DNA from: an uncultured Eubacteriales bacterium | Lineage (GTDB): Bacteria > Bacillota > Clostridia > Oscillospirales > Acutalibacteraceae | Length of the DNA stretch: 11,901 nt | Assembly (NCBI GenBank): GCA_905198155.1 | Contig: CAJKBQ010000054.1 | Coordinates: 1 to 11,901, forward strand | Direction of reading: 5' to 3' | Shown: in pieces, positions 1 through 8,025 of the stretch | Layout of the letters: the number at the start of each line of letters is the position of its first letter | Numbering within the stretch: the stretch's first letter is position 1 | Notes under the pieces: generated by a model | Seen by the model: the letters and a program-made list of their open reading frames with translations, nothing else | Told to the model about the DNA's origin: nothing | Database searches by the model: none | Translations under genes and position numbers: made by a program

Positions 1-2
1 CC

Positions 3-683
3 GCCGCGCACGGGCACCGGACGATCTCCGGCGAAAGCGAATGGCGGCAGATTGCGCGGGATCTGGCGCTGGTGCGGGAGACGGGGTGCGCGTACCACGT
101 CTGCCATGTGTCCACCCGGGAAAGCGTCGCGCTGATTCGCCGCGCGAAGGCCGATGGGCTGGACGTCACCTGCGAAACCGCGCCGCATTATTTAATCCTG
201 GACGAAACCGATTTGCAGGAGGACGGCCGGTTCAAAATGAACCCGCCGCTGCGCGCAAAAGCCGACCGCGAAGCGCTGATTGCGGCGGTGGCCGACGGCA
301 CGATCGACATGATCGCGACGGACCACGCGCCGCACAGCGACGCCGAAAAGGCGCGCGGGCTGGCCGGCAGCGCGATGGGCGTCACCGGGCTGGAAACCGC
401 GTTCCCCATGCTGTACACCCGGTTGGTGCAGACCGGGGCGCTGACGCTGGAACGGCTGATTGCACTGCTGCATGACGCGCCCATGCGCCGGTTCGGCGTC
501 GGCACGGAACTGGCCGACGGTGCGCCCGCCGACCTGACGGTGTTCGACCTGGCGCACCGCTGCACCATTGACCGCGCATTTTTCGTGTCGGGCGGAAAAT
601 GCTCCCCGTTCGCCGGTGAATCTCCGCTGGGAATTTGCCGCATGACTATGGTTGGAGGGAATATCGTATGGCAATCGAACTGA
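3..683 (+). CDS. pyrC: Dihydroorotase, class I, C-terminal half (5' end cut by window edge)
   Basis: Third step of UMP synthesis: reversible cyclisation of N-carbamoyl-aspartate to dihydroorotate, a cytoplasmic zinc enzyme of the amidohydrolase superfamily. The frame is open from base 3 to a TGA at 681-683, giving 226 visible residues of an expected 420-430. The N-terminal HxH metal motif is therefore missing only because of the window edge. Visible family motifs are CHVST (a metal-ligand His), ETAPHYL (a second His; many relatives have PHHL), KMNPPLR (substrate binding) and IATDHAPH with the catalytic Asp at fragment residue 107, followed by GLETAFP. The end ADLTVFDL is typical of the amidohydrolase C-terminal beta-sandwich. 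The last 16 bases overlap carA. Its position before carA-carB matches the Bacillus pyr operon. A hydantoinase or allantoinase would share the fold, but the KMNPPLR and DHAPH motifs plus the operon make dihydroorotase secure. Confidence 0.95.
   Translation, partial: AAHGHRTISGESEWRQIARDLALVRETGCAYHVCHVSTRESVALIRRAKADGLDVTCETAPHYLILDETDLQEDGRFKMNPPLRAKADREALIAAVADGTIDMIATDHAPHSDAEKARGLAGSAMGVTGLETAFPMLYTRLVQTGALTLERLIALLHDAPMRRFGVGTELADGAPADLTVFDLAHRCTIDRAFFVSGGKCSPFAGESPLGICRMTMVGGNIVWQSN
654..660 (+). promoter_or_regulatory. Ribosome binding site that fixes the carA start
   Basis: GGAGGGA lies 7 bases before the ATG at 668, inside the last codons of pyrC. It favours 668 over the in-frame ATG at 635, which would add 11 residues (MPHDYGWREYR) that are not part of the CarA family and has no such site in front of it. 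Confidence 0.8.
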
Positions 684-1774
684 ACCGCAAGCTGGTGCTG
701 GAGGACGGCGCCGAATATTTGGGCACGGCGTTTGGCAGCTGCGCCGAACGCGTGTGCGAAGTGGTGTTCAACACATCGATGGTCGGGTACCAGGAGATCG
801 TGTCCGACCCGTCGTACACGCACCAGGCCGTGGTAATGACGTACCCGCTGATCGGCAACTACGGCATTGCCGATGACGACTTTGAGACAAAAGTCCCCTC
901 CATCGGCGGGCTGATCGTCCGCGAATACAACGATTCGCCGTCCAACTTCCGGTACACCAAAACGCTGTCCGAGATTTTGGAGGAAAACGGGATTCCGGGG
1001 ATCGCCGGGATCGACACGCGGCGCCTCACCCGCTCCATCCGCGACCACGGCAGCCGCCGCGGGCTGATTACCGACGCCGATACGCCGCGCGCGCTGGCGC
1101 TGGAAAAAATCGCGGCCACGCCGGTTCCGCACGATGCGGTGGCGACCGTCAGCTGCAAAAAACGCTGGTACGCCCGCACCGCCAACCCGCGGTTCCGCGT
1201 GGTGGCGGTGGACTGCGGGATCAAGCTGAACATCATCCGGTCGCTGAACGCCCGCGGGTGCGACGTGACCGTGGTGCCGTACAATACCACTGCCGAAGAG
1301 ATCGCCGCGATGAAGCCGGACGGGGTGTTCCTGTCCAACGGGCCGGGCGACCCGACGGATGTGACGCCGGTGATCGCGCTGGTGCGCGCGCTGCGCGGGC
1401 GGTGCCCGATTTTCGGGATCTGCCTGGGACATCAGATGATTGCGCTGGCGTACGGCGCGGAAACGTACAAGCTCAAATTCGGCCACCGCGGCGGCAATCA
1501 CCCGGTGCAGAATCTGCGCACCGGCAAGGTGGAAATCACCGCGCAGAATCACAGCTACGCCGTCCGGCCCGAAAGTCTGGCCGGTACGGGGCTGGAAATC
1601 ACGCACCGCAACCTGCTGGACGGCACTGTGGAGGGCATCGCGTGCCCGGCGGACCGCGTGTTCAGCGTGCAGTATCACCCCGAAAGCGCCCCCGGCCCGC
1701 AGGACAGCGGCTACCTGTTCGACGCATTTATCCGGTTGATGAAGGAGGAACCCAATCATGCCGAAACGCACTGA
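668..1774 (+). CDS. carA: Carbamoyl-phosphate synthase small subunit (glutamine amidotransferase)
   Basis: Hydrolyses glutamine and channels ammonia to CarB for carbamoyl phosphate synthesis, the first step of both pyrimidine and arginine synthesis. It has 368 residues, normal for the family (about 355-385). The N-terminal CarA-specific domain is recognisable from LVLEDG, GTAFG and NTSMVGYQEIVSDPSY. The C-terminal class I amidotransferase domain begins near residue 178 (VVAVDCGIK) and carries the nucleophile elbow GICLGHQ with Cys252, the oxyanion segment SNGPGDP, and QYHPE with His337 and Glu339 completing the triad. The FGHRGGNHPV segment is diagnostic for CarA rather than for other amidotransferases. 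The ATG at 668 is supported by GGAGGGA at 654-660. It overlaps pyrC by 16 bases and carB by 17, which suggests coupled translation and would help equal output of the two subunits. This is the only CarA in view, so whether arginine synthesis shares it cannot be judged. Confidence 0.98.
   Translation: MAIELNRKLVLEDGAEYLGTAFGSCAERVCEVVFNTSMVGYQEIVSDPSYTHQAVVMTYPLIGNYGIADDDFETKVPSIGGLIVREYNDSPSNFRYTKTLSEILEENGIPGIAGIDTRRLTRSIRDHGSRRGLITDADTPRALALEKIAATPVPHDAVATVSCKKRWYARTANPRFRVVAVDCGIKLNIIRSLNARGCDVTVVPYNTTAEEIAAMKPDGVFLSNGPGDPTDVTPVIALVRALRGRCPIFGICLGHQMIALAYGAETYKLKFGHRGGNHPVQNLRTGKVEITAQNHSYAVRPESLAGTGLEITHRNLLDGTVEGIACPADRVFSVQYHPESAPGPQDSGYLFDAFIRLMKEEPNHAETH
1742..1748 (+). promoter_or_regulatory. 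Ribosome binding site of carB
   Basis: AAGGAGG, a full match to the anti-16S consensus, stands 9 bases before the carB ATG at 1758 and lies wholly within the end of carA. Initiation of carB therefore occurs on RNA still being translated as carA. Confidence 0.85.
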
Positions 1775-4700
1775 CATTCACAAGATTATGGTCATCGGCT
1801 CCGGGCCGATCGTCATCGGGCAGGCGGCGGAGTTCGACTACGCCGGAACGCAGGCCTGCCTCGCGCTCAAAGAAGAAGGGTACGAGGTGGTGCTGTGCAA
1901 CTCCAACCCGGCAACGATCATGACGGACACCGCTATTGCCGACAAGGTGTACATGGAGCCGCTGACGCTCGAATACGCCGCCAAAATCCTGCGGTACGAA
2001 CGGCCGGATGCGATTCTGCCCGGCATCGGCGGGCAGACGGGGCTGAACCTGGCGATGCAGCTGACGCGCAAGGGCGTGCTGCGCGAATGCCAGGCGGAGC
2101 TGCTCGGCACCAGCGCCGACAGCATCGACCGCGCCGAGGATCGCGAGCGGTTCAAGGAATTGTGCGAATCGCTGGGCGAACCGGTGCTGCCGTCGGAGAT
2201 TGCGGACAGCATGGAAACCGGGCTGGACGCGGCGGCGCGCATCGGCTATCCGGTGGTGCTGCGCCCGGCGTTCACGCTCGGCGGCACCGGCGGCGGATTT
2301 GCCGACGACGAAGCCGAATGCCGCGAAATCCTGAAAAATGCGCTGCGGCTGTCGCCGGTGCATCAGGTGCTGGTGGAAAAAAGCATCCGCGGGTACAAAG
2401 AGATCGAATACGAAGTGATGCGCGACGCCAACGACACCGCCATCACCATCTGCAACATGGAAAACGTGGATCCGGTGGGGATTCACACCGGCGATTCCAT
2501 CGTGGTCTGCCCCAGCCAGACACTCACCAACAAAGAATATCATATGCTGCGCGACAGCGCGCTCCGGATTATCCGCGCGCTGCAAATTCAGGGCGGGTGC
2601 AACGTGCAGTTCGCGCTGGATCCGCATTCGTTCCAGTATTACCTGATCGAGGTCAATCCGCGCGTGTCGCGGTCGTCGGCGCTGGCGTCGAAGGCCAGCG
2701 GATACCCGATTGCGCGCGTATCCGCCAAAGTCGCCGTCGGGATGACGCTGGACGAAATTCCGCTGGCGAACACGCCCGCCGCGTTTGAGCCGACGCTCGA
2801 CTACGTCGTCACCAAAATGCCGCGGTTCCCGTTCGACAAATTCACCGACGCAAGCAACCGCCTGTCCACGCAGATGAAGGCGACCGGCGAAGTGATGGCC
2901 ATTGGCCGCACCATCGAGGAAAGCCTGCTGAAAGCGATCCGCTCGCTGGAAATCGGCGCCGATCACCTGTACCTGGACAAGTTCGACGCCTGGACGGCCG
3001 ACCGGCTGCTGCGGTACATTGCCGACGGCACCGACGACCGCATCTTCGCGATTGCGCAGCTGATCCGGCTGGGCGTGGACCTGGGCATGATTTACGACGC
3101 GACGCGGATCGATATGCTGTTCCTCGACAAGCTCAAACACATCACCGACCTGGAACAGCGCGTCGCCGCGCATCCGATGGACGCGGACACGCTGCGCGAA
3201 GCCAAACGCACCGGATTTTCCGACAAAGCCGTCGCCCGGCTGTGGGGCTGCGCCGAAACGGAGGTATTCGCGCTGCGGCAGGCGCAGCAGATTCGGCCGG
3301 TGTACAAGATGATCGACTCCTGCGCCAGCGAGTTCGACAGCTACATCCCCTACTTTTACGCGACGTACGAGCAGGAGAACGAATCGATCGTGTCCGACCG
3401 CAAAAAAGTGATCGTGCTCGGCTCCGGGCCGATCCGCATCGGGCAGGGCGTGGAGTTTGATTATTCGACCGTGCACGCCGTGATGACGATCAAAGCGGCG
3501 GGATACGAGGCGATTATCATCAACAACAATCCCGAAACCGTCTCCACCGACTACACCACCGCCGATAAGCTGTATTTTGAACCGCTGACGGTGGAGGACG
3601 TGATGAACGTGGTGACGCTGGAACAGCCGGAGGGCGTGATCGCGTCGCTCGGCGGGCAGACGGCCATCAATCTGGCCGCGCCGCTGGCCGCACGCGGCGT
3701 GCGCATCATCGGCACCGACTGCGCCGCCATCGAAAAGGCCGAAAACCGCGACGCGTTTGAAAAAGTGCTACAAGCACTGCATATCCCGCAGCCGCGCGGC
3801 ACCGCCGTGACCACCATCGCGGACGGGGTGCGCGCCGCCGAAGCCGTCGGGTACCCGGTGCTGGTGCGGCCGTCGTTCGTGCTGGGCGGTCGGGCGATGC
3901 AGCTGGTCGCGGAGGAAGCGCCGCTGCGCCGGTACCTGCAATCCGCGTTCGACGTAGACCCCGACAAGCCCGTGCTGGTCGATCACTACATCCGCGGCAA
4001 GGAAGTCGAAGTGGACGCGGTGTGCGACGGCGTGGATGTGTTCGTGCCCGGCATCATGGAGCTGGTGGAGCGGACGGGCGTGCATTCCGGCGACTCCATC
4101 AGCGTGTACCCGCCGTTCACGCTCTCCCCCGCCGTCAAAGGCAAGGTGCTGGAATACACCAAAAAACTCGGGCTGGGGCTGGGCATCGTCGGGCTGTACA
4201 ACATTCAGTTCATCGTGGACGCGGACGAAAACGTGTATATCATCGAAGTCAACCCGCGCTCGTCGCGCACGGTGCCGTTCCTGTCGAAATCCACCGGGTA
4301 CAGCCTGGCGGACATCGGGACGCGCGCGATGCTCGGCGAATCGCTGAAAGAGCAGGGCATTTTTGAGCTGTATCCGGCGGAAAAGCAGCGGTGGTACGTC
4401 AAAGTCCCGGCGTTCTCGTTTTCCAAGCTGCGCGGGCTGGACGCGTACCTGTCGCCGGAGATGAAATCCACCGGCGAAGCCATCGGGTACGACGATAAGC
4501 TCACCCGCGCGCTGTTCAAAGCGCTGCAAGCCAGCGGGATGAACGTCGTCAACTACGGCACCGTGCTGGCCACCATCGCCGACGGCGACAAAGCCGAGGC
4601 GCTGCCGCTGATCCGCCGGTTCTACAACCTGGGCTTCAACATCGAAGCCACTGAAGGAACGGCGCGGTTCCTGAAAGAAAACGGCATCCGCACGCGCGTG

Positions 4701-4940
4701 CGCCGCAAACTCAGCGAGCACAGCGACGAAATCCTCGATTCGATCCGGCAGGGGTACGTCAACTACGTCATCAATACGCGCGACCTCAACTCCCCGCGCG
4801 ACGCCGCGTCCGACGGGCACGAGATTCGCCGCTGCGCCGTGGAAAACAACGTGACGATCTTCACCGCGCTCGACACCGTCAAAGTGCTGCTCGATGTGCT
4901 GGAAGAAACCACGATGGGGATTTCGACCATTGACCAGTAA
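1758..4940 (+). CDS. carB: Carbamoyl-phosphate synthase large subunit
   Basis: Makes carbamoyl phosphate from bicarbonate, ammonia from CarA and two ATP. It has 1060 residues, close to the usual 1060-1080. The two homologous synthetase halves are plain. One begins at KIMVIGSGPIVIGQAAEFDY (about residue 9) and the other at KKVIVLGSGPIRIGQGVEFDY (about residue 549), each with its own ATP-grasp domain. Arg129 and Arg169 fall at the same numbers as the ATP-binding arginines of the E. coli enzyme, and IEVNPR with metal ligands near Glu298 and Asn300 is present, repeated in half two. An oligomerisation region lies between about 400 and 545. The C-terminal MGS-like allosteric domain starts near 935 and keeps the ligand-site motif IEATEGTA (Thr965, Thr968) and the RRKLSE lysine, so control by a nucleotide such as UMP or by PRPP is expected from family knowledge. 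It overlaps carA by 17 bases, and pyrK follows after 12 bases. No frameshift is seen. Confidence 0.99.
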   Translation: MPKRTDIHKIMVIGSGPIVIGQAAEFDYAGTQACLALKEEGYEVVLCNSNPATIMTDTAIADKVYMEPLTLEYAAKILRYERPDAILPGIGGQTGLNLAMQLTRKGVLRECQAELLGTSADSIDRAEDRERFKELCESLGEPVLPSEIADSMETGLDAAARIGYPVVLRPAFTLGGTGGGFADDEAECREILKNALRLSPVHQVLVEKSIRGYKEIEYEVMRDANDTAITICNMENVDPVGIHTGDSIVVCPSQTLTNKEYHMLRDSALRIIRALQIQGGCNVQFALDPHSFQYYLIEVNPRVSRSSALASKASGYPIARVSAKVAVGMTLDEIPLANTPAAFEPTLDYVVTKMPRFPFDKFTDASNRLSTQMKATGEVMAIGRTIEESLLKAIRSLEIGADHLYLDKFDAWTADRLLRYIADGTDDRIFAIAQLIRLGVDLGMIYDATRIDMLFLDKLKHITDLEQRVAAHPMDADTLREAKRTGFSDKAVARLWGCAETEVFALRQAQQIRPVYKMIDSCASEFDSYIPYFYATYEQENESIVSDRKKVIVLGSGPIRIGQGVEFDYSTVHAVMTIKAAGYEAIIINNNPETVSTDYTTADKLYFEPLTVEDVMNVVTLEQPEGVIASLGGQTAINLAAPLAARGVRIIGTDCAAIEKAENRDAFEKVLQALHIPQPRGTAVTTIADGVRAAEAVGYPVLVRPSFVLGGRAMQLVAEEAPLRRYLQSAFDVDPDKPVLVDHYIRGKEVEVDAVCDGVDVFVPGIMELVERTGVHSGDSISVYPPFTLSPAVKGKVLEYTKKLGLGLGIVGLYNIQFIVDADENVYIIEVNPRSSRTVPFLSKSTGYSLADIGTRAMLGESLKEQGIFELYPAEKQRWYVKVPAFSFSKLRGLDAYLSPEMKSTGEAIGYDDKLTRALFKALQASGMNVVNYGTVLATIADGDKAEALPLIRRFYNLGFNIEATEGTARFLKENGIRTRVRRKLSEHSDEILDSIRQGYVNYVINTRDLNSPRDAASDGHEIRRCAVENNVTIFTALDTVKVLLDVLEETTMGISTIDQ

Positions 4941-4947
4941 AGGAGGG
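4939..4947 (+). promoter_or_regulatory. Ribosome binding site of pyrK, overlapping the carB stop codon
   Basis: AAAGGAGGG shares its first two bases with the carB TAA (4938-4940) and ends 5 bases before the pyrK ATG at 4953. A ribosome terminating on carB covers this site, so re-initiation is likely. This is inference from spacing alone. Confidence 0.75.
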
Positions 4948-4952
4948 GTTCC

Positions 4953-5696
4953 ATGCAGCAACAGATTCTGACCGTACAGCGTCCCCGCGCGCTGACGGCC
5001 GATGTCCGCGAACTGGTTCTGACCGGCGATTTGTCGGCCGTCACGGCACCGGGGCAGTTTGTCAACGTACAGCTGCCGGGCTTTTTCCTGCGCCGCCCAA
5101 TTTCTGTGTGCGACTTCGGCGGCGGCACGCTGACGCTCGTGTACAAAATCGTCGGCGACGGCACCGCGGCGCTGGCGCGAGCCGTTCCCGGCGACCGGCT
5201 GGACGTGCTGACTGGCCTCGGCAACGGATATGACCTGGCCAAAAGCGGCGACCGTCCGCTGCTGATCGGCGGCGGGGTCGGCGTGCCGCCGCTGTACGGG
5301 CTGGCCAAGCGGCTGACCGCGCAGGGCAAAGACGTCACCGTGATTCTGGGCTTCAACCGCGCGGCAGAATGCTTTTACGCACCGGAATTCGCCGCGCTGG
5401 GCGCGCGCGTGATCGTCGCGACGGCCGACGGCTCCGCCGGGGTGCGCGGATTTGTCACCGACGCAATGGCCGGGCTGGATTATTCATACTTTTACACCTG
5501 CGGCCCCGAACCGATGCTCCGCGCCGTGGATCGCATTGCGCGCACAAGCGGGCAGTTCAGCTTTGAAGCGCGCATGGCGTGCGGCTTCGGCGCGTGCATG
5601 GGCTGTTCGTGCCGCACCAAATTCAAAACCAAACGCATCTGCGCAGACGGGCCGGTGCTGGAACGGGAGGAATTGCAATGGCAGACACCCACGTAA
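4953..5696 (+). CDS. pyrK: Dihydroorotate dehydrogenase B, electron-transfer subunit
   Basis: Passes electrons from the FMN of PyrD through a [2Fe-2S] cluster and FAD to NAD+, forming the PyrD2-PyrK2 class 1B enzyme at step four. It has 247 residues (family about 245-265). The FAD-binding barrel occupies roughly 1-95 with the signature RRPISV. The NAD-binding domain follows with LIGGGVGVPPLYGLAK (near 103-118) and YFYTCGPEPMLRA. The C-terminal cluster motif has Cys210, Cys215, Cys218 and Cys230 (C-x4-C-x2-C-x11-C) as likely ligands, and an extra Cys220 lies between them. These features separate it from general ferredoxin-NADP reductase-like proteins, as does direct linkage to a class 1B pyrD. 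The end overlaps pyrD by 19 bases, fitting balanced production of the two subunits. Confidence 0.96.
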   Translation: MQQQILTVQRPRALTADVRELVLTGDLSAVTAPGQFVNVQLPGFFLRRPISVCDFGGGTLTLVYKIVGDGTAALARAVPGDRLDVLTGLGNGYDLAKSGDRPLLIGGGVGVPPLYGLAKRLTAQGKDVTVILGFNRAAECFYAPEFAALGARVIVATADGSAGVRGFVTDAMAGLDYSYFYTCGPEPMLRAVDRIARTSGQFSFEARMACGFGACMGCSCRTKFKTKRICADGPVLEREELQWQTPT

Positions 5697-6592
5697 CCCT
5701 GTGCGGGATCCCGCTGGACAATCCGGTGATTCCCGCCAGCGGAACCTTCGGATTCGGCGCGGAATTCGCCGCGCTGTATGACCTCGACTGCTTGGGCACG
5801 TTTTCGTTCAAAGGCACCACGCGCGACGCGCGGTTCGGCAATCCGCTGCCGCGCATTGCGGAATGCACCGCCGGGATGATTAACGCCGTGGGGCTGCAAA
5901 ATCCCGGCGTGGACGACGTGATTGCCACGGAGCTGCCGCGCATCCGGTCGTATTTTCACAAGCCGGTGATGGCGAACGTGAGCGGATTTTCGGTGGACGA
6001 CTACGCATACACCTGCGAAAAGCTCGACGCGTGCGACCAGGTCGGCTGGCTGGAAGTCAACATCTCCTGCCCGAACGTCCACGGCGGCGGAATGAGCTTC
6101 GGTACATCGCCGGAGGCGGCCGCCGAAGTGACGCGCGCCGTGAAGTCCGTCACGCACAAGCCGGTCATCGTCAAGCTGTCGCCGAATGTGACCGACATCG
6201 CCGCCATCGCCCGCGCGTGCGAATCGGCGGGTGCGGACGGGATCAGCTTAATTAACACGCTGCTGGGGATGCGGATTGACCTGCGCACGCAGCGCCCCGT
6301 GATCGCGAACAAAATGGGCGGATTCTCCGGCCCGGCGATCTTCCCGGTCGCGCTGCGGATGGTGTACCAGGTGTACGAGGCCGTGTCCATCCCCATCGTG
6401 GGCATGGGCGGCGTGTCGCGCGCCGAGGATGTGATCGAGATGATGCTCGCCGGGGCGACGGCCGTGCAAGTGGGCGCCGCCAATCTGGTCAACCCGTATG
6501 TTTGCCGCGACATCGTCGCGCAGCTGCCCGCCGTGATGGAAAAATACCGCATCGACCGCCTGGCGGACATCGTCGGCGCGGCACATCGATAA
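5678..6592 (+). CDS. pyrD: Dihydroorotate dehydrogenase B, catalytic subunit
   Basis: Oxidises dihydroorotate to orotate on FMN in the cytoplasm and hands the electrons to PyrK. It has 304 residues, standard for class 1 (about 300-312) and without the N-terminal membrane helices of class 2. The TIM-barrel motifs are in order: NPVIPASGTFGFG, the FMN/substrate lysine in FSFKGTT, NAVGLQNPGVD, then NISCPNV with the catalytic base Cys131. A cysteine here, not serine, marks class 1. GGFSGPAI and the C-terminal phosphate-binding stretches GMGGVS and AGATAVQVGAA complete it. The adjacent pyrK supports subtype B over the fumarate-dependent subtype A. The chosen ATG has GGGAGG at 5665-5670, 7 bases upstream, inside pyrK; an upstream in-frame ATG at 5579 would lie in the pyrK cluster region and has no support. 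A 37-base gap separates it from pyrF. Confidence 0.97.
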   Translation: MADTHVTLCGIPLDNPVIPASGTFGFGAEFAALYDLDCLGTFSFKGTTRDARFGNPLPRIAECTAGMINAVGLQNPGVDDVIATELPRIRSYFHKPVMANVSGFSVDDYAYTCEKLDACDQVGWLEVNISCPNVHGGGMSFGTSPEAAAEVTRAVKSVTHKPVIVKLSPNVTDIAAIARACESAGADGISLINTLLGMRIDLRTQRPVIANKMGGFSGPAIFPVALRMVYQVYEAVSIPIVGMGGVSRAEDVIEMMLAGATAVQVGAANLVNPYVCRDIVAQLPAVMEKYRIDRLADIVGAAHR

Positions 6593-6613
6593 ATTGCCAA
6601 CAAAATTCTGCCT

Positions 6614-6620
6614 GAAAGGA
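6614..6620 (+). promoter_or_regulatory. Ribosome binding site that fixes the pyrF start
   Basis: GAAAGGA lies 9 bases before the ATG at 6630, in the 37-base pyrD-pyrF gap (6593-6629). It argues against the in-frame TTG at 6594, which would add 12 residues that do not belong to the family. The gap shows no hairpin or internal promoter that I can recognise. Confidence 0.75.
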
Positions 6621-6629
6621 CGGATTCGC

Positions 6630-7349
6630 ATGAAAAAAGACGTGATTATTGCCTGCGACTTTGCCAGCCGCGCCGAAGTGCGCGACTTCCTGGACCTGTT
6701 TCCGAACGAAAAACCGTTTGTCAAAATCGGGATGGAACTGTTTTACGCCGAAGGGCCGGAGATTGTCCGCGCCGTCAAAGCGCGCGGACACCGGATTTTC
6801 CTCGACCTGAAACTGCACGACATTCCCAACACCGTCCGCAAAACCATGGCCGTACTCTCCGGGCTGGACGTGGACATGACCAATCTGCACGCCGCCGGGG
6901 GATCGGCGATGATGCGGGACGCGCTGTGCGGCCTGACCCGGCCGGACGGCACGCGCCCGCTGCTGATCGCCGTGACGCAGCTGACCTCCACCGGGCCGGA
7001 GATGCTGCAAAACGAGCTGTGGATCAACCGGCCGATGGACGAAACCGTGCTGCATTACGCGCAGAACGCTGCCGCATCGGGGCTGGACGGCGTGGTCTGC
7101 TCTCCGCGCGAAGCGGCGCGCATTCACGAAGTCTGCGGCCGCCGGTTCCTTACCGTCACGCCCGGCATCCGGTTCGCCGACGCGCAGCAGGACGACCAGG
7201 TGCGCGTGATGACGCCGGCGCAAGCACGGGCCATCGGGTCCGACTTCATCGTCGTGGGTCGCCCGGTCACGGCGGCAGCCGATCCGGCGGCGGCGTACCG
7301 CCGGTGCCGCGCCGAATTCTGCGGCGAATCCGTCCCCAAAAACACATAA
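6630..7349 (+). CDS. pyrF: Orotidine 5'-phosphate decarboxylase
   Basis: Final step of the pathway: decarboxylates OMP to UMP. It has 239 residues, matching the short bacterial group (about 230-245) typified by Bacillus PyrF. The N-terminus IIACDF carries the substrate-contacting Asp, followed by FVKIGMELF with a binding lysine. The catalytic D-x-K-x-x-D array is intact in DLKLHDIPNTV (Asp59, Lys61, Asp64). VTQLTS and TPGIRF follow in the expected order, and the C-terminal phosphate loop is IVVGRPV. No domain fusion to PyrE is present; the two enzymes are neighbours as separate genes, as in Bacillus. It ends 22 bases before the pyrE ATG. Confidence 0.97.
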   Translation: MKKDVIIACDFASRAEVRDFLDLFPNEKPFVKIGMELFYAEGPEIVRAVKARGHRIFLDLKLHDIPNTVRKTMAVLSGLDVDMTNLHAAGGSAMMRDALCGLTRPDGTRPLLIAVTQLTSTGPEMLQNELWINRPMDETVLHYAQNAAASGLDGVVCSPREAARIHEVCGRRFLTVTPGIRFADAQQDDQVRVMTPAQARAIGSDFIVVGRPVTAAADPAAAYRRCRAEFCGESVPKNT

Positions 7350-7355
7350 TTATAG

Positions 7356-7361
7356 AAAGGA
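7356..7361 (+). promoter_or_regulatory. Ribosome binding site that fixes the pyrE start
   Basis: AAAGGA sits 10 bases before the ATG at 7372 but only 4 bases before an in-frame TTG at 7366, so the ATG is preferred. It is a weaker match than the AGGAGG sites seen elsewhere in the operon. Confidence 0.65.
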
Positions 7362-7371
7362 AGCATTGCAT

Positions 7372-8025
7372 ATGGAACGCGCCATTCAAATCGCACAGGA
7401 TCTGCTGAAAATCCGCGCCGTATTTTTCCGCCCGGAGGAACCGTTCACCTGGGCCAGCGGCATCAAAAGCCCCGTGTACTGCGACAATCGGCTTACACTG
7501 TCTGACCCGGACGTCCGCACGGACGTGGAAACCGGGCTGGCGGAGCGGATCCGCACCCAATATCCCGCCGCCGAGGTGCTGATGGGCACCTCCACCGCCG
7601 GAATCGCGCACGCGGCCATCACCGCGCACCTGCTGGGGCTGCCGATGGGCTATGTGCGCAGCGGCGCCAAAGACCACGGCCGCAAAAATCAGATTGAAGG
7701 CAAGCTGCTGCCCGGCCAGAAAGTCGTGGTGGTGGAGGACTTGATCTCCACCGGCGGCAGTGTGCTGGAAGTAGTCGAAATTCTGCGCGCAGCGGGCGCA
7801 GACGTGCTGGGGATTGTATCGATTTTCACATATGGAATGCAAAAAGGGATCGACCGATTGGCCGCCGCGCACGTTCGCAACGTCAGCCTGACGGACTTTG
7901 ACACCGTCGCGCAGGTCGCCGCGGAACAGGGGTATATTCGCCCGGCGGACGTGCAGCGGCTGATTCGTTTCCGCAACAATCCGTCGGACGAAAGCTGGAT
8001 CGGAGGTGCCAAATGCGAAGCCTGA
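7372..8025 (+). CDS. pyrE: Orotate phosphoribosyltransferase
   Basis: Joins orotate and PRPP to give OMP and pyrophosphate, step five. It has 217 residues, in the family range (about 200-220), with a type I phosphoribosyltransferase fold. The N-terminal hood is seen as FTWASGIKSPVYCDNR, a typical orotate-site segment. The flexible catalytic loop RSGAKDHGRKNQIEG has the expected basic residues. The PRPP motif VVVVEDLISTGGS spans about 118-130 with the adjacent acidic pair Glu122-Asp123. The ATG at 7372 is preferred over TTG 7366 because of spacing from the ribosome binding site. The last 13 bases overlap pyrB, so translation of the two is probably coupled. Other phosphoribosyltransferases such as PyrR share the PRPP motif but lack the orotate hood and differ in length. 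Confidence 0.97.
   Translation: MERAIQIAQDLLKIRAVFFRPEEPFTWASGIKSPVYCDNRLTLSDPDVRTDVETGLAERIRTQYPAAEVLMGTSTAGIAHAAITAHLLGLPMGYVRSGAKDHGRKNQIEGKLLPGQKVVVVEDLISTGGSVLEVVEILRAAGADVLGIVSIFTYGMQKGIDRLAAAHVRNVSLTDFDTVAQVAAEQGYIRPADVQRLIRFRNNPSDESWIGGAKCEA

Noticed and set aside
1728..3476. A 582-codon - strand open frame opposite carB
   Set aside because: Composition is that of a reverse-frame artefact (His, Arg, Val, Asp-rich), and carB is intact and unmistakable on the other strand. Similar long reverse frames oppose pyrC/carA and the pyrK-pyrE region.
6593..6629. Possible internal promoter or PyrR-type attenuator in the largest gap of the operon
   Set aside because: Only 37 bases are present, with no hairpin pair, no U-tract and no recognisable -35/-10 pair; only the pyrF ribosome binding site is evident.
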